Shown: positions 43,191-54,258 of the stretch, piece after piece
How positions within the stretch are numbered: position 1 is the first letter of the stretch
Layout of the letters: each line of letters opens with the position of its first letter
Assembly (NCBI GenBank): GCA_019059635.1
Contig: JAGVRJ010000002.1
Coordinates: 1,922,001-1,986,000, forward strand
Source: Proales similis
Taxonomy: Eukaryota; Rotifera; Eurotatoria; Ploima; Proalidae
Length of the DNA stretch: 64,000 nt
Reading direction: 5' to 3'
Notes under the pieces: model-generated
Told to the model about the DNA's origin: nothing
Databases searched by the model: none
Seen by the model: only the letters and a program-made list of their open reading frames with translations
Position numbers and translations under genes: made by a program

Positions 43191-45786
43191 TTAAACAACG
43201 AACAAGTCCCCATAACAATTGGCGCAGAGCAGAGTGTGCAAGCGTGAGTTCTGCACGCTCTGCGAGCTTGGCGAGGTATCAGCTGAAGATGCTTCTTGCG
43301 CCTCGGCTGCAGCCTTGCGCAGTGACACTGACGTCTGGTCAATTAATTGAGACAGAATATTCTGCATGTGTTTAATAAGCGTGTGATCGTCGCCTATATC
43401 ATTTTGGTTGCTATTCTCATTCGGCCGATTGCCCACCTGATCAGCGGCGGCGGCAGCAGCAGAATCATCGTCGATAGTGACAGCGGCAGCTGCATCGGCG
43501 GCATCGGCTCGGTTCGATTCGCCTGGGGCATTTGAAAATAGCGCTTGGACGAGCTGAGACAGCTCTCTCAGCGCCAATTTGTTCACCTGAAGCTGAGTGG
43601 AGAGGGAGCGAATCGTTTCGTCTTTGGCGCGATATTTCTCGTTCAGTCTACCGCGCTCCATTTGATACATCGTTATATAGTCGACTAAAATGCCAATTTA
43701 ATTTGAAGATGACACGCATCGGAGTTGGACGTTCAGACACGCTCTTACCGATGGTTTCCGTTTCAAATTGGAGCTGCTGGATTATATGCTCGAGCTCTTG
43801 GTTTTTAACTTTAAGCTCGGCGTTCTCTTTCATCACACGAGTGAATTTGTTTTCCAGCAAATTCATATTTTGGCTGTGCAGCTCTATTTTAGTCACGACC
43901 TTATTTTCTTCAATTTCGTCGTTTGTCGGTCTGGCCTCTTCCGCTTCCAGATTTCGTATCTTCTCCTCGAGCTTGTCAGATAGAGAATCAATCAACTTTA
44001 AATTTTGGTCATTACGCCAACATTCAGTCGCCTACCGAGCTAATAAGTTTGACTTTCTCTTCGTCGTCGCTTGACTTGCGCTGATTTAAAAGAACTATGT
44101 AATCGTTGAGATCCTTGTTCTCCTTTTCAAGATAACTGATGCGTTCCTAATGGCGAAGGCGCAGTCTTATGAAGAAGGGTTAAACAGTTCGAATGAAGAT
44201 TCAAATACCTTGATCGTTTGGAATAATTCGCTTTTGCCATTTTCGGCTGTCTCGTTCGTATTAGACGCGCACTCGTCGCCCCAATCCTCATTTGAATCCA
44301 GTTCGTTTGGCGCCGCCGCAGTTTGTTGAACAGTCTGCTGAACGTTCTCGGCGACCGTTTTGCTGAGCTTGAGCTTAAGACTCTCGACGTCGGAGCTCAG
44401 CTCGGCGTTTCGATTCGTCTGATGCATGTACGCGTCTTGTAATTCGCTCAGCTGGCTTTTGAGCTCGTTGTTCTGCGCCAGGATTCGGGATATGGTCTGC
44501 TTGTCGTTGTGGCTCTGCTCCATCAGCTGGCTGTACTGTTGGCGTTCGGCTTCAAAATTCTCGATCAACTTGTTTAAATTGGCAATCGATAGCTTCTGCT
44601 CTTCATCCTGACGCTTGAGTTGGCGTTGTTCGGCCAACAGAACTTCGATTTGATGCTTGAAATATTTTATCTCGTGCTCGAGTGTGGCCACTTTGTTCGT
44701 TTCGTGTTTAAACTCGTTTGGCTGCGAACTATCCGCCGACCTTGAACTCTCCAGTCTTGAAGTTAACGATTCAATTTGCTTGTTGAGCTCGTCGTTGGCG
44801 CTTTTCGACTCGTTCAGAGATGCCTTCAATCGGTCTATTTTGGCGAAGCAGTCCTCCCTCTCGTCGCTCATGCGGTTTATTTGATCGACAAGCGTTTCAA
44901 CTTGATGCTGAAGTTTGTCAACATAATTCTGGTACTCGGACTTGACACTCTCCCTGGTGCTCTCACGTTCCTGCTCGAGCGATTCAAGGCGCTTTTTGAG
45001 TTCGGCGTTCTCAGCCGAGAACTGATCGCCGCTCAGCGGACTGCTCTCTGTCGGTTCATTGCCCGACTGAATGAGTTTGAGCTGGAGCAGTTCGACCTGG
45101 CTTTTGAGATCCAGACTGAGCTGAGCAAGCGCCTTGCTCTCCTCGTGTTTTAGCGTCAGCTTTTCGCCTGTCTCGTTCAGCCTCATTCTAAGCTCGTCGA
45201 TCAGCAGCTGTTTAGAGTCGAGTTCGCCCCTCAACTGACCCAGCTCAGCTTTTTCGGCCGCAGTCAGCTCGCCGCTCTGCTCTGTTTTATTCAGCTCGTT
45301 TATGAGCCTCTCCAGATCGCTGATCTTCTGCCGCGACACTTTCAGCCGTCCGGTGAGCTCGTCGCATTCCTCTTGCTTTTTGTCGCACTTTTTGTTCACC
45401 TGTTGCAGCTTTGACTGGAGCTCGGCTTTCTCCGCCACCAGGATTCCGATAGTCTGCACATGAACTTGCAGCTGCTCCCTGATTTGCTCACTTGAGCCTG
45501 GACTGCTCGGCTGAGGCACGCCAGTGGACGCAATGAACGGAGGTGAATAGCTGCTGTTCGGCTTTACCATTGCACTCGGATAGTAGCTTTGGAATGATTC
45601 GACTGCGGCCGGGCTGGCTCTTCCGCTCATCGCTCTCTGACTGTCGTCTGCCTCTGTGGCTAAATTTTGCTGGGCAACTTTCGACCCGTTCGCTTTCCAC
45701 TCCTTTTTAAACTGCCTGAGCTTTTGCCTGGCTGCCGCTATTTTATCCTCCCTGTCCATGTAGCTCGTAAGATCGATCGGGCGCAC
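43191..45786 (-). CDS. GOLGA2: GM130 (GOLGA2) orthologue, cis-Golgi golgin
   Basis: Four exons (45786-44209, 44146-44036, 43995-43749, 43684-43191) splice in frame to 809 residues. GM130 is a coiled-coil tether on the cis-Golgi that binds p115 by a basic N-terminus and GRASP65 by its C-terminus. Seen: IAAARQKLRQFKKEWK near the N-terminus (family AAAKKKLREYQ), the hallmark REQLQVHVQTIGILVAEKAE, long coiled coil, and near the end DYITMYQMERGRLNEKYRAK followed by LRELSQLVQALFS, matching the family block EYIALYQSQRAVLKxRH. The C-terminus CYGDLFVV is a hydrophobic PDZ ligand like that used to bind GRASP65. A poly-Ala/Asp region precedes it. Confidence 0.88.
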
Positions 45787-47308
45787 CCTGAAGCCTTCAA
45801 TTGAATCGGTCTAGTGGTTGTCAGATCGTTCACTGATCTTATTCTATTTATTATAATTTATTTATGCTAACGTGGTCTCGAACGCGAACACACTTTCATC
45901 AGTCGGACTTGACACGAGAGCAAAATATTTGCAATGCGCCCAAAAATCGCGACTCGGCTTCTTTGTCAGTCTGCAAACTTTAATAAAAAAAATTTCAACT
46001 TTTCCCCTTTTTTTGGCATTTTTGCTTCCTTTGATGCGAACATTCCTTCGATCATTTTTGCTTGTGTCGACAATTCAGATCGAATAAATTTCAAGTTTGA
46101 TTGGGACCTATCGCCTGACTTGGGCAAATAGTTTTTTTTTCTTGTTTGGACGCAATTATGAGGAAATGACAAAACGTGGTCGACACAAAGAGCTCTCTGA
46201 AAGAAGGAAATTTGAACTTATGCCGTCGCCGCCGCCTCTGCAGCTACTGCTTAAGAGATCAAGAGAACTTGTGTGTCAGATGCCAAACCTGAAACTTGTC
46301 ATTTATAATTCCTCTAATGACGGAAATCAGAGCAAAGAGCTCGCTCTTTTCATGCGGCCGAATTAGACGCGCTGCAAGAAGATGGACGCCAATTGCCGGC
46401 TGCACTCATATGTGCGTCTAGAAAAGACGGAAAAAGATTAGAGGCGCTGACCGGACTTAATTAAACTTTGAGAGAGCAAACTGAGGCCTACAAGAACACG
46501 GTGACCTGTGCGAAGCCATTCTAGGCCCGGACAAGGCGCTCAATCTGGTCTCGTGAACTTTATTTATAGTTTTCGAATTCCAAACCATGCCCACCAGCGT
46601 GTGAATATTCTTTTGTCGAGCACAGATTGCTATCAGACTTCTGGAACCAATTTACAGGGGCGTGTCTATGTGCGTCTCTGTGTGTGTGTGTTTGAAAGTA
46701 TATGCGCGTTAGAGTTTGCGTGGTCAATACGTTTCATAAACTGCGCGCTCATCTGCTCACAAACGCTCAGTATTGAGTTGGACTGCGTTTAAATTTTAAG
46801 CTCTATTCTGGCTTGAGTAATTGAATGCGTTTATTTTCTCGACTCGTGAGTGAACGACAAACAAAAAGGTAACTCGTAATATTGAACTGCACTCGCAGTA
46901 CTCGCAAGTTTTGGGTTTTTTATTTTTTTTCGGAGAGCAAAGAGTTTTGTCGAGAAGAATTGATCTACGATTGGCGGAACGTGATCAGTGAGGCTAGGCC
47001 AAACTGAAACAGGCCAACGAGTGGAATGGGAGCAAATGCGCGATTGCGAGGAATGCGGCGAAGCGCATTTGTAAGATTAGAAACGCCCGTGCCGTATGCA
47101 AATGAATGTGGTGGTGAAGTTGAATTTGCAACGTCGGTCAAGTTGAAATCTGACGACTAGCAAGCATTCGGAATGATGACTGAGTCAAATGCATTTTTCA
47201 TGTTTGCTTATATAATGATAATTTGGTTCGCAATTCGATAAGGCTTAAGCATTATCACGCAGGCGCAGCAACTTTCAGAGAAAATAGGAGGAGAACCTAG
47301 TCGACATT
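45787..47308. other. Gene-free interval of about 1.5 kb
   Basis: Divergent promoter space between GM130 (minus) and QDPR (plus). It contains a T run near 46130, a TG run near 46678-46691 and a TATA-like TATATAA at 47209-47215, about 95 bp before the QDPR ATG. No coding exon was seen. Confidence 0.45.
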
Positions 47309-48097
47309 ATGTCCTCAATTAAGCGAGTTCTAGTCTACGGCGGCAGTGGCGCCCTCGGCAACAGTTTGGTTAACCACCTAAAGAGCAAGAACTATGTACG
47401 CATTCTGCATCGTACGATCTATAATTTAAACGCATCTTACTAATCATGTATATGTGCTTGCAATCAAAAGTGGATAGTCTCAGTGGATCTGAAAGAGAAC
47501 GTGGAGGCGAGCGCCAACATTCTTGTGGACGCCAACGCAACAATGACCGAGCAGCAGCAGCAGATCGACGACAAACTCAAGCAGCTGCTGAACGATAATC
47601 GGCTCGACGCCATTCTGAATGTGGCTGGCGGCTGGGCCGGAGGCAATGCGGCTGCGGCCAAGTTCCTCGCCAACTCAGAATTGACTTGGAAGCAGAGCGT
47701 TTGCTCCTCGCTCGTCTCTGCTGCACTGGCAAGCAAATATCTGAGCGAGCAGGGCATCCTAACTCTCACCGGAGCGGCTCCGGCCCTGGGAGCCACGCCG
47801 GGCATGATCGGCTACGGTCTGGCCAAAGCGGCTGTTCATCAATTGACCAAGAGCTTGGCCAGCAACGACTCTGGACTGCCGCAGTCTTGCTGCGTGGCGA
47901 CCATTCTGCCGACCACGCTGGACACTCCGATGAATCGAAAGTGGATGGCAAACGCCGACTTTTCCACTTGGACGCCGCTCAGCTTTGTGGCCGAGCTGAT
48001 GGAGAAGTGGCTCGAGGGTCGCGATCGTCCTCAGTCCGGCTCGCTGGTCAAATTCAATACTCAAAACAGTCAAACTACTCTGGAGATTGTTGAATGA
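47309..48097 (+). CDS. QDPR: Dihydropteridine reductase (QDPR)
   Basis: Two exons (47309-47395, 47471-48097) joined in phase 0 encode 237 residues, close to the human 244. The enzyme recycles quinonoid dihydrobiopterin to tetrahydrobiopterin with NADH in the cytosol, supporting aromatic amino-acid hydroxylases. It is a short-chain dehydrogenase. Seen: RVLVYGGSGALGNSL (Rossmann glycine motif), WIVSVDLKENVEASA, DAILNVAGGWAGGNA, the catalytic Tyr-xxx-Lys in GMIGYGLAKAAVHQL, LPTTLDTPMNRKWM, and GSLVKF near the end. All match QDPR rather than other SDRs. The intron has a clear TACTAAT branch-site-like sequence. Confidence 0.95.
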
Positions 48098-48334
48098 ATT
48101 TCCAAATCCCATTCCATCTAGCCTCTCCAGCTGCACATGCAAATGCAGCCGCTCACTTGTTAGCTAGTCACCAGTTTAGAATAAAACAGTTCTGTCTCAG
48201 TTTCGAGTGTCCAACTAGTCCAAACTGAACGGCCTGACACCCGTTTCAGTCTATTAAATTCGCATTTGAATTGAACAACGTTCGCCATTTTGTGCTAGGT
48301 GACCGATTTGTGAAATTTCAATCTGCCTCATGAG

Positions 48335-51300
48335 ATGACGGCTGAATTGAGCAAACAGCAGCGTCTGCTACGCGTCAAAGAGGCCTGGTACCTGGCCTCG
48401 CCACGGCCGCTCTATCAGGCATGTGTGCAGACAATTGCGGTCAACATCGGACAAATGCTGATCGACTACACGGGCGACATAGATCCGAACGAGAGCAAGA
48501 GCAAGCGATTCAAGAGCGAGCTGAAGAGCGTCAATCAGCGGCTCTTTAGTTTACGAGCCGACTTTATGCTGCCCGGCAATGTCTGCGAGTCGATCTTGAA
48601 CGAGTACGAGCTTTACTTCGAGCAAGCGCAGGGCGTGAAAGAGAAAGAGGCCGCGTTTGACACGAGCGTGAAGCAAAGCAATGAGACAAGCTCCCTTATA
48701 CCGTTCTATGACGTTTTCATGGCGTTTGTCTGCAGCCAAAATCAATTGACCCGACTGGTCTATCGTCAGTGTGAATTTGGCGAGCGCAAGCGACGCCACT
48801 TGAACTACGCCGATCTCAAACTCATATTCAAAAAGCAGCATCATTTACAAAGTATTTCACTGTGTCCCTGTAATCTCGACCGAAAGTCGATGCGTCTGCT
48901 GAGCAAGCAGGCCAGACTAACCGAGCTGAAGCTGTTTAACCACTGCAACTTTGCGTGCGACCAAGAGCAGAGTGAAAGCGAACAGAACGCCGAGGCGAGC
49001 GAGCCGGGCGCGACCGCCGCAGCAGTAGCTCTCTTTCACACGCCAGCTCAAGAGCAGGCCATGGACCAGGGAAGCTTCACAGACGAAGAGGACGAGTTCG
49101 AGGCCTATCTTCAAGAGTACGTGAGCACCTATGAGCAAAACATGAACTCGAACTCATCGGACGAGGCCTCCTCTTCGTTGAACGGCTCGGGCAACTCGCT
49201 GTTCACTCGGCTTGTGAACGGATCTGCCATCAGGCTTTCACTGCTCGAGCAGCTTCGCAAGCGAGTTATTGAGTCCAAAATGCTCGACAAGGTCTCTATC
49301 TCATCATCTACCTACGACGAGTACGATCTAAACGGAGAGAGAGCAGACTACGTTGGCGACGCCGAGCGAATGGACTGCGACCAATCGGCTCAGAACGGCC
49401 GAGAGTATGAAACAGCAGCAGCAGCAGGAGAAGACGAGGAAAAGATCAGCTATTGCTCGCGTGCGTCCGAATTTTCCTCTTGCCAATCGTGTTCATCTGA
49501 CTCGGACTCGGACTGCACGTCGCCGTCGCTCTCCTCATTGTCTTTGATGTCCGACTGTAGCTCGTCGAGCGAGAATGAGCTCAACGACCAATGCTCCTAC
49601 TCGTCGTCCAAAAACTCAAAGCTCATGCAGCAGCAGCGACTCCTAGAAAAGGCGGCCAATCTCGGCTCGTCGCCAATAAACGTGATTCAGGCGTTCGCAG
49701 CCAAGGCGCTCAAGTTTAAATTGAGAAACTCGTTCGAGGCGAAACGAAATAATCAGCTGAGCGCCGAAGAGATCGAAGAGCAGCGCAAGTATCAGCGGCT
49801 ACTTCGTCAGTATCGATTCTTGAAATCAAGCAACATGGAACGCCAGTCCAACGCTTCGCAGCAGCCATCGACCTCGAGCGAAAATCCACCTCAGCAGAGC
49901 TCGACTGGCCTGTTCTCGGTCCTCAAGTATTGGATGAGCAAGAGAAGCAGCGAGAATCAAACTGAACAAAAGCCAGCCGAGCAGCAGCAGCACGACTCGA
50001 CCAAAAAGCGTTCAATTGACCGAAGCGACAAGCGAAACAGACGCAAGTATCGTAAACTGCTGCGATTTGTGAACGAGCTCAATCGACTGGACGGATGCAG
50101 CACGAGCTCGTCTTGTATGAGATTCAACTACACCAGTCGGCTTCTGCTCACGCCGAGCAGCATAGCGCGATTTAAAAATCTCCAGCAGCTCTCGTTCAGA
50201 AATTTGACCTCCCAAGTGATCCAAGTGAGCATGCTCAACCAGCTGTTGGCCAACTTGGACAATTTAAAGCGGCTCGATTTGAGCAACTGCTGCTCGGGCG
50301 AGCTTCACGAGTCCGAGTCCAAGAGCGGCCGACTCGACTCGCTTGAGAAGCTGAGCTGCACTCTGAGCCATCTGCACTTGGCCGATTTGGATGTGCAAGA
50401 CGTGCGCTACAATCTGGCGCATATACTCAAGCTGAAGCAGCTGCGTCTGCTCGACTTGTCCAATTGCCGCGAGAAGCTTGTTATAAACATTTATCCGAAT
50501 CCGTCGTTGATTCTGGCCAAACTGTGTCATCACTTGCCAAATCTCAGCTCGTTGGACATCTCAGGCACAAATTTGGGCGGCGCCAGTCTCTTTCGACTCG
50601 AAGAAGAGAAGCCGTTCCTCGAGCCGCGTTTGTACGAAGAGACGAGCGAAGAGAAGCCGGACAAGATTGAAACCATCGAAAGCAGTGTGGCCGGTCTGAT
50701 GTTCTTGCGACGGCCGCTCGAGTTTCTCGGCTGCTTTTACTGTGACAGTCCCGTCTCATCTCGTCCGAACGTGCCGGCGCGCGTCATCGCCGGCGAGGAA
50801 GGCGAGCAATGCCTGTACAACACGCTCGAGGCGTACACGGCCACTCGTCCGATGTTCTTGCTCGACGCGCTCAACAATCTGTTCGAGCTTTACCGAGACG
50901 GCCAAATAGAGAATAAGCTGCTGGGCGGCCATTTGATAATGAACGTCATGCAGCAGCACCTTCGCAACGCCCGCATTCAAATATCGGCGAGCGCGTCGCT
51001 GTTCTACGTGCTCAAGTATTGGAAAGAGGACAATCACATGAACATGCCGCCGTTCTACCTGACCAGACTCATTGAGCTCGTGCTCAGCGGCATGGAAGAG
51101 CACATTGAAGAGGCGGCTATGAAGCGCAACTGTGTCCTGATCATGTGCCGCCTCAATCTGCCAGACGACGTGCTTCCGTTTTCTGATCGCCTCATCCGAA
51201 TCTTGCTGCGCATGTTCGGCGACTACGTCAACGAGTGCGATCGAACAGGCGGCAGTGCGAACAGTGCCGAAGGTCGCACGGACAATTTCGTTCTTCGCAC

Positions 51301-52159
51301 CGCCATGCATTTACTCAACATATTGGCTTGCAGTGTGCACGGCGAGGAGAAGATCAAAGTCGGCTCGTTGGCCATACCGGTCGCCACTCGGCTGATTCGC
51401 TGCAAAGTACGCCAGAATCAGGCCGACGACATACTCGAAGTGACATGGAGCTTCCTGTGGAACATAACTGACGAAACGCCTCAAAACTGTCAGATATTCT
51501 TGGACCAATGCGACGGACTGGCCTATTTTCTCGACTGCATTCGAATGGAAAGAAGCGAAATAACGCGCAACATGATGGGCCTGTTGGGCAACGTGGCCGA
51601 GGTGCGCTCGCTGCGCAGTCGCCTGCGCACCAATCAGATGATTTCGACGTTCCGTCAGCTGCTCAAGAACCTGAACGGCGGAATCGAAATCCAGTACAAC
51701 TCGGCAGGCGTGCTCGTCCATTTGATGTCTGACGGGCCATCTGTGTGGCCAAGTTCGCCGCCGTTTGAGCACGATCGCGAGCTGGTCATTAAAGACATTG
51801 AGCAGACAATTGACAAATGGGACCTTCGCACCGAACGAAATATAAACTACCGCTCGTTCGAGCCGATTCTTCGTCTGGCCGAGCAATGGGAAAATCCGGT
51901 TTGCCAGAAATGGTCGTGCTGGGCCCTAGCCAACCTGACAACTGTTTATCGTAAGTCGCCTGTCCTGTTCCCTCTTCTCTCTCACTGGCAAGCTTCTCAC
52001 TGTCTTGACCTTCTAGCTGAGTTGTATTGCACGTTGTTGGAAAAGGAGAACGGTTTACATCTTCTCGAGCAGTTGGCCACTAGACCTGATACAAACGCGA
52101 GCGTTCAATTGCTCGCCCAGACCGCGCTCAAGAACGTAAAAGAGCAGCTAGACCGTTGA
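48335..52159 (+). CDS. ZER1: ZER1 orthologue (ZYG11 family), CUL2 substrate receptor with a large disordered insert
   Basis: Two exons (48335-51950, 52017-52159) joined in phase 1 encode 1252 residues, against about 766 in human ZER1. ZER1 binds Cullin-2/Elongin B-C and recognises N-terminal glycine degrons. Seen: divergent N-terminal VHL/LRR region (DADF-like MLPGNVCESILNEYEL), LRRs interrupted by about 350 disordered Ser/Glu/Asp/Gln-rich residues, further LRRs (LNQLLANLDNLKRLDLSNCC, LPNLSSLDISGTNL), RRPLEFLG, and the Armadillo-like C-terminus with FLWNITDETPQNCQIFLDQC, RNMMGLLGNVAEV, RNINYRSFEPILRL. The last three fit ZER1 better than ZYG11B. The short intron restores TVY-PELYC, matching the family SVYPDKYC. 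The insert is discussed as a finding. Confidence 0.92.
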   Translation: MTAELSKQQRLLRVKEAWYLASPRPLYQACVQTIAVNIGQMLIDYTGDIDPNESKSKRFKSELKSVNQRLFSLRADFMLPGNVCESILNEYELYFEQAQGVKEKEAAFDTSVKQSNETSSLIPFYDVFMAFVCSQNQLTRLVYRQCEFGERKRRHLNYADLKLIFKKQHHLQSISLCPCNLDRKSMRLLSKQARLTELKLFNHCNFACDQEQSESEQNAEASEPGATAAAVALFHTPAQEQAMDQGSFTDEEDEFEAYLQEYVSTYEQNMNSNSSDEASSSLNGSGNSLFTRLVNGSAIRLSLLEQLRKRVIESKMLDKVSISSSTYDEYDLNGERADYVGDAERMDCDQSAQNGREYETAAAAGEDEEKISYCSRASEFSSCQSCSSDSDSDCTSPSLSSLSLMSDCSSSSENELNDQCSYSSSKNSKLMQQQRLLEKAANLGSSPINVIQAFAAKALKFKLRNSFEAKRNNQLSAEEIEEQRKYQRLLRQYRFLKSSNMERQSNASQQPSTSSENPPQQSSTGLFSVLKYWMSKRSSENQTEQKPAEQQQHDSTKKRSIDRSDKRNRRKYRKLLRFVNELNRLDGCSTSSSCMRFNYTSRLLLTPSSIARFKNLQQLSFRNLTSQVIQVSMLNQLLANLDNLKRLDLSNCCSGELHESESKSGRLDSLEKLSCTLSHLHLADLDVQDVRYNLAHILKLKQLRLLDLSNCREKLVINIYPNPSLILAKLCHHLPNLSSLDISGTNLGGASLFRLEEEKPFLEPRLYEETSEEKPDKIETIESSVAGLMFLRRPLEFLGCFYCDSPVSSRPNVPARVIAGEEGEQCLYNTLEAYTATRPMFLLDALNNLFELYRDGQIENKLLGGHLIMNVMQQHLRNARIQISASASLFYVLKYWKEDNHMNMPPFYLTRLIELVLSGMEEHIEEAAMKRNCVLIMCRLNLPDDVLPFSDRLIRILLRMFGDYVNECDRTGGSANSAEGRTDNFVLRTAMHLLNILACSVHGEEKIKVGSLAIPVATRLIRCKVRQNQADDILEVTWSFLWNITDETPQNCQIFLDQCDGLAYFLDCIRMERSEITRNMMGLLGNVAEVRSLRSRLRTNQMISTFRQLLKNLNGGIEIQYNSAGVLVHLMSDGPSVWPSSPPFEHDRELVIKDIEQTIDKWDLRTERNINYRSFEPILRLAEQWENPVCQKWSCWALANLTTVYRKSPVLFPLLSHWQASHCLDLLAELYCTLLEKENGLHLLEQLATRPDTNASVQLLAQTALKNVKEQLDR

Positions 52160-52527
52160 CAGTCCTCGGCTCCGATCAAGTCCCAATTTACCGATCGATC
52201 GCATGTAATATTCTCGTGTAGAAATTGATTATTGTTTTTCTTTTCTCTCAACTCCGCCTCTTTTGTTTTTGCATACTCGAATTTGCATTCATAAAAAATA
52301 AACGCCCCCGTTTTAAGCGTCCGTTTGCCATTCGTGTCTATTCTCTAGACTTATGCGCTATTATTTCTTATTTAAAAGCAAAATCTGAATAAATTTGAGT
52401 ATTAAACAAGCAAGCAGAATAAATCTGATGGCAGCACGAATGAGCTCTGGCTAGTTCATAAGATGGCATTTTTCACCACCCACGAGCGGAAGCTAGTTCT
52501 CAACATTTTCGTTTGCTGATCCAAGAG
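52160..52527. other. Spacer between ZER1 and EndoG
   Basis: About 370 bp with AATAAA near 52299 for ZER1 and the promoter of EndoG. Nothing else was seen. Confidence 0.5.
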
Positions 52528-53479
52528 ATGATCTCGGCCAAGAAGCTGATTGCGCTCTCGGCCACTTTCGGCGCCGGCTTTGGCCTGGCCACGTTTCTGA
52601 ACGAGAGCCGAGAGATTCGGATGCTGAAAGCGGCCGGCACTGCGCCCATGCTGCCCACAAGTACGGACTCAATTTCGCCCATTACGGCCTCTGAGTTGAA
52701 ACCTGCGGGTCGAACGACCACCATAATGAAGCACGGCTATCCAAGTCTGGACAATTTGCGAATATTCGACAACTACGTTCTCTCGTACGATCGCCGCAAT
52801 CGAGTGCCCAACTGGGTCTTTGAGCATCTCACTTCTCAAAGCATAAAGCCGAGCGGCGATGTAGACAGGGGAAAATCCGAGTTCAAAGAGGATGAATACA
52901 TTCATCCGTATTTCAGGGCAAGCAACTTGGACTATAGACGCAGTGGATACGATCGTGGTCACATGGCAGCCGCGGCCAATCATCGCTCTAGTCAATTGTT
53001 CATGGATCAGACGTTTTACTTGTCGAATATTGCGCCGCAGGTGGGCGAAGGCTTCAACCGTGATGCCTGGAATGAGCTGGAAAAGCATGTGAGAGGCTTG
53101 GCCCGGTCTCATGACAACGTCTGGATCTGCACTGGACCCCTTTACCTACCCAAGTGAGTAGCCCTTCTCAAGCGGAGACTTTCAGTTCGACTAAAACCGC
53201 TTTGAACAAAGGAGAGAGGCAGACAGTAAATTGTATGTGAAATACGAAGTGATCGGCGCCGGCAACGTGGCCGTGCCCACTCACTTCTTCAAGGTGGTGC
53301 TGTGCGAAAAGCAGGGCGAATACTCACTGTACTCGTATGTGATGCCGAACGCCCGCTGCGATCCGTCGGTGCCTCTCAGCAGCTACATGGTGCCCCTGGA
53401 CAGCATTGAGAGAGCGGCCGGCTTTCTAATATTTGACCGTCTGCCAAAGAATCTTGTCAAAAAAATAAATCCCAGATGA
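52528..53479 (+). CDS. ENDOG: Mitochondrial endonuclease G (EndoG)
   Basis: Two exons (52528-53153, 53212-53479) encode 297 residues, the same as human EndoG. The enzyme is a beta-beta-alpha-metal DNA/RNA non-specific nuclease of the mitochondrial intermembrane space, involved in mitochondrial DNA turnover and apoptotic DNA cleavage. Seen: an N-terminal presequence with a hydrophobic stretch (KKLIALSATFGAGFGLATFL), GYPSLDNLRIFDNYVLSYDR, the catalytic DRGHMAAAANHR with active-site His, the NIAPQVGEGFNRDAWNELEK block with the metal-binding Asn, and CTGPLYLP. ATG 52528 is the first Met; a TTG upstream is not needed. Its 3' end is convergent with the Cys-rich gene. Confidence 0.95.
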
Positions 53480-53585
53480 AGAGAGAATAGGCAAAATCAA
53501 AATTTAGGTTTATTGGCTCATGTTTGAATAAAAGTTTAGGCAAACAGATTTGCACTTGCTGTTTTGACGTACACGGCTGCTAGGG

Positions 53586-54014
53586 TCAGATTTGAATGGG
53601 CTGGGCGCAGACACACATGGGCACATGATTGCGTAGAGTGCAGAATCCGTTTATTTCTTGAGTTGAGCGGCAAAAGAAGCTGCAGCGCGCCTCGTCGACC
53701 CGATCGCCAGGCAGGCAGAGTATGTCGCCGAAGCCGTCGCCGTTCAGGTCAAGCTGTTCGCTCATCACTTGCTTGCTGCATGTCTCACATCCGCCAAAGT
53801 AAACGCTGATGCACGCCGAGCAGCTCGACTCGCCCCTGAACATTCTGGCGCATGTGTTCAAGGCGTTCACACACGCGGTCGTGTTGCATGTTTGATAAGA
53901 GATGGCCGAGTTCATCATCATTGGACTGCCAGATTCGGGCAGGGCGACGGCCATCACCGTGAAGCCGATTAAACTCAACGTCAAAGTCAATTTCAAAGGC
54001 AAGCTCGTTTTCAT
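53586..54014 (-). CDS. Small secreted Cys-rich protein with a DLNGDG loop (CRD-only paralogue)
   Basis: Single exon of 142 residues. Residues 1-24 form a signal peptide (KTSLPLKLTLTLSLIGFTVM core). The mature part has about 13 Cys in the order CNTTAC, NTC, SSCSACISVYFGGCETC, then QLDLNGDGFGDILC, then CSFFCRS, FCTLRNHVPMCVC. DxNxDGxxD resembles the calcium loops of EF-hand, dockerin or thrombospondin type 3 repeats, but is embedded between disulfide-type Cys. The same domain, Cys for Cys, forms the N-terminus of the WD40 gene next door (54259-55791), so the two are tandem paralogues. No known family was recognised. A minus-strand AATAAA lies near 53508-53513. Confidence 0.8.
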   Translation of the reverse strand: MKTSLPLKLTLTLSLIGFTVMAVALPESGSPMMMNSAISYQTCNTTACVNALNTCARMFRGESSCSACISVYFGGCETCSKQVMSEQLDLNGDGFGDILCLPGDRVDEARCSFFCRSTQEINGFCTLRNHVPMCVCAQPIQI

Positions 54015-54258
54015 TTTTGAATTTTTTACTCTCTCAAACGTCAGAAATAGAAATAATCATTTCGGCTGAACAACTCCGATTCAAGAGATGATTGAAGAGC
54101 TCTCTGGACGATAGAAGGCACTTGAGAGATAAGCGACCGAAATGCGAAAGAGTCGTGTTCGTTTGAGTTTTTTAATGTTTTATTCGAGAAAACTAAATCG
54201 AGTCTCAAATGAAGTTGAGATATTATTCAACGGCGTCGATCGGGTTTCAGGAGTTGAA

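Noticed and set aside
51951-52016. Treating the ZER1 frame as one uninterrupted exon
   Set aside because: The stretch has a gtaagt donor and ttctag acceptor, and removing it restores the conserved TVY-PELYC sequence.
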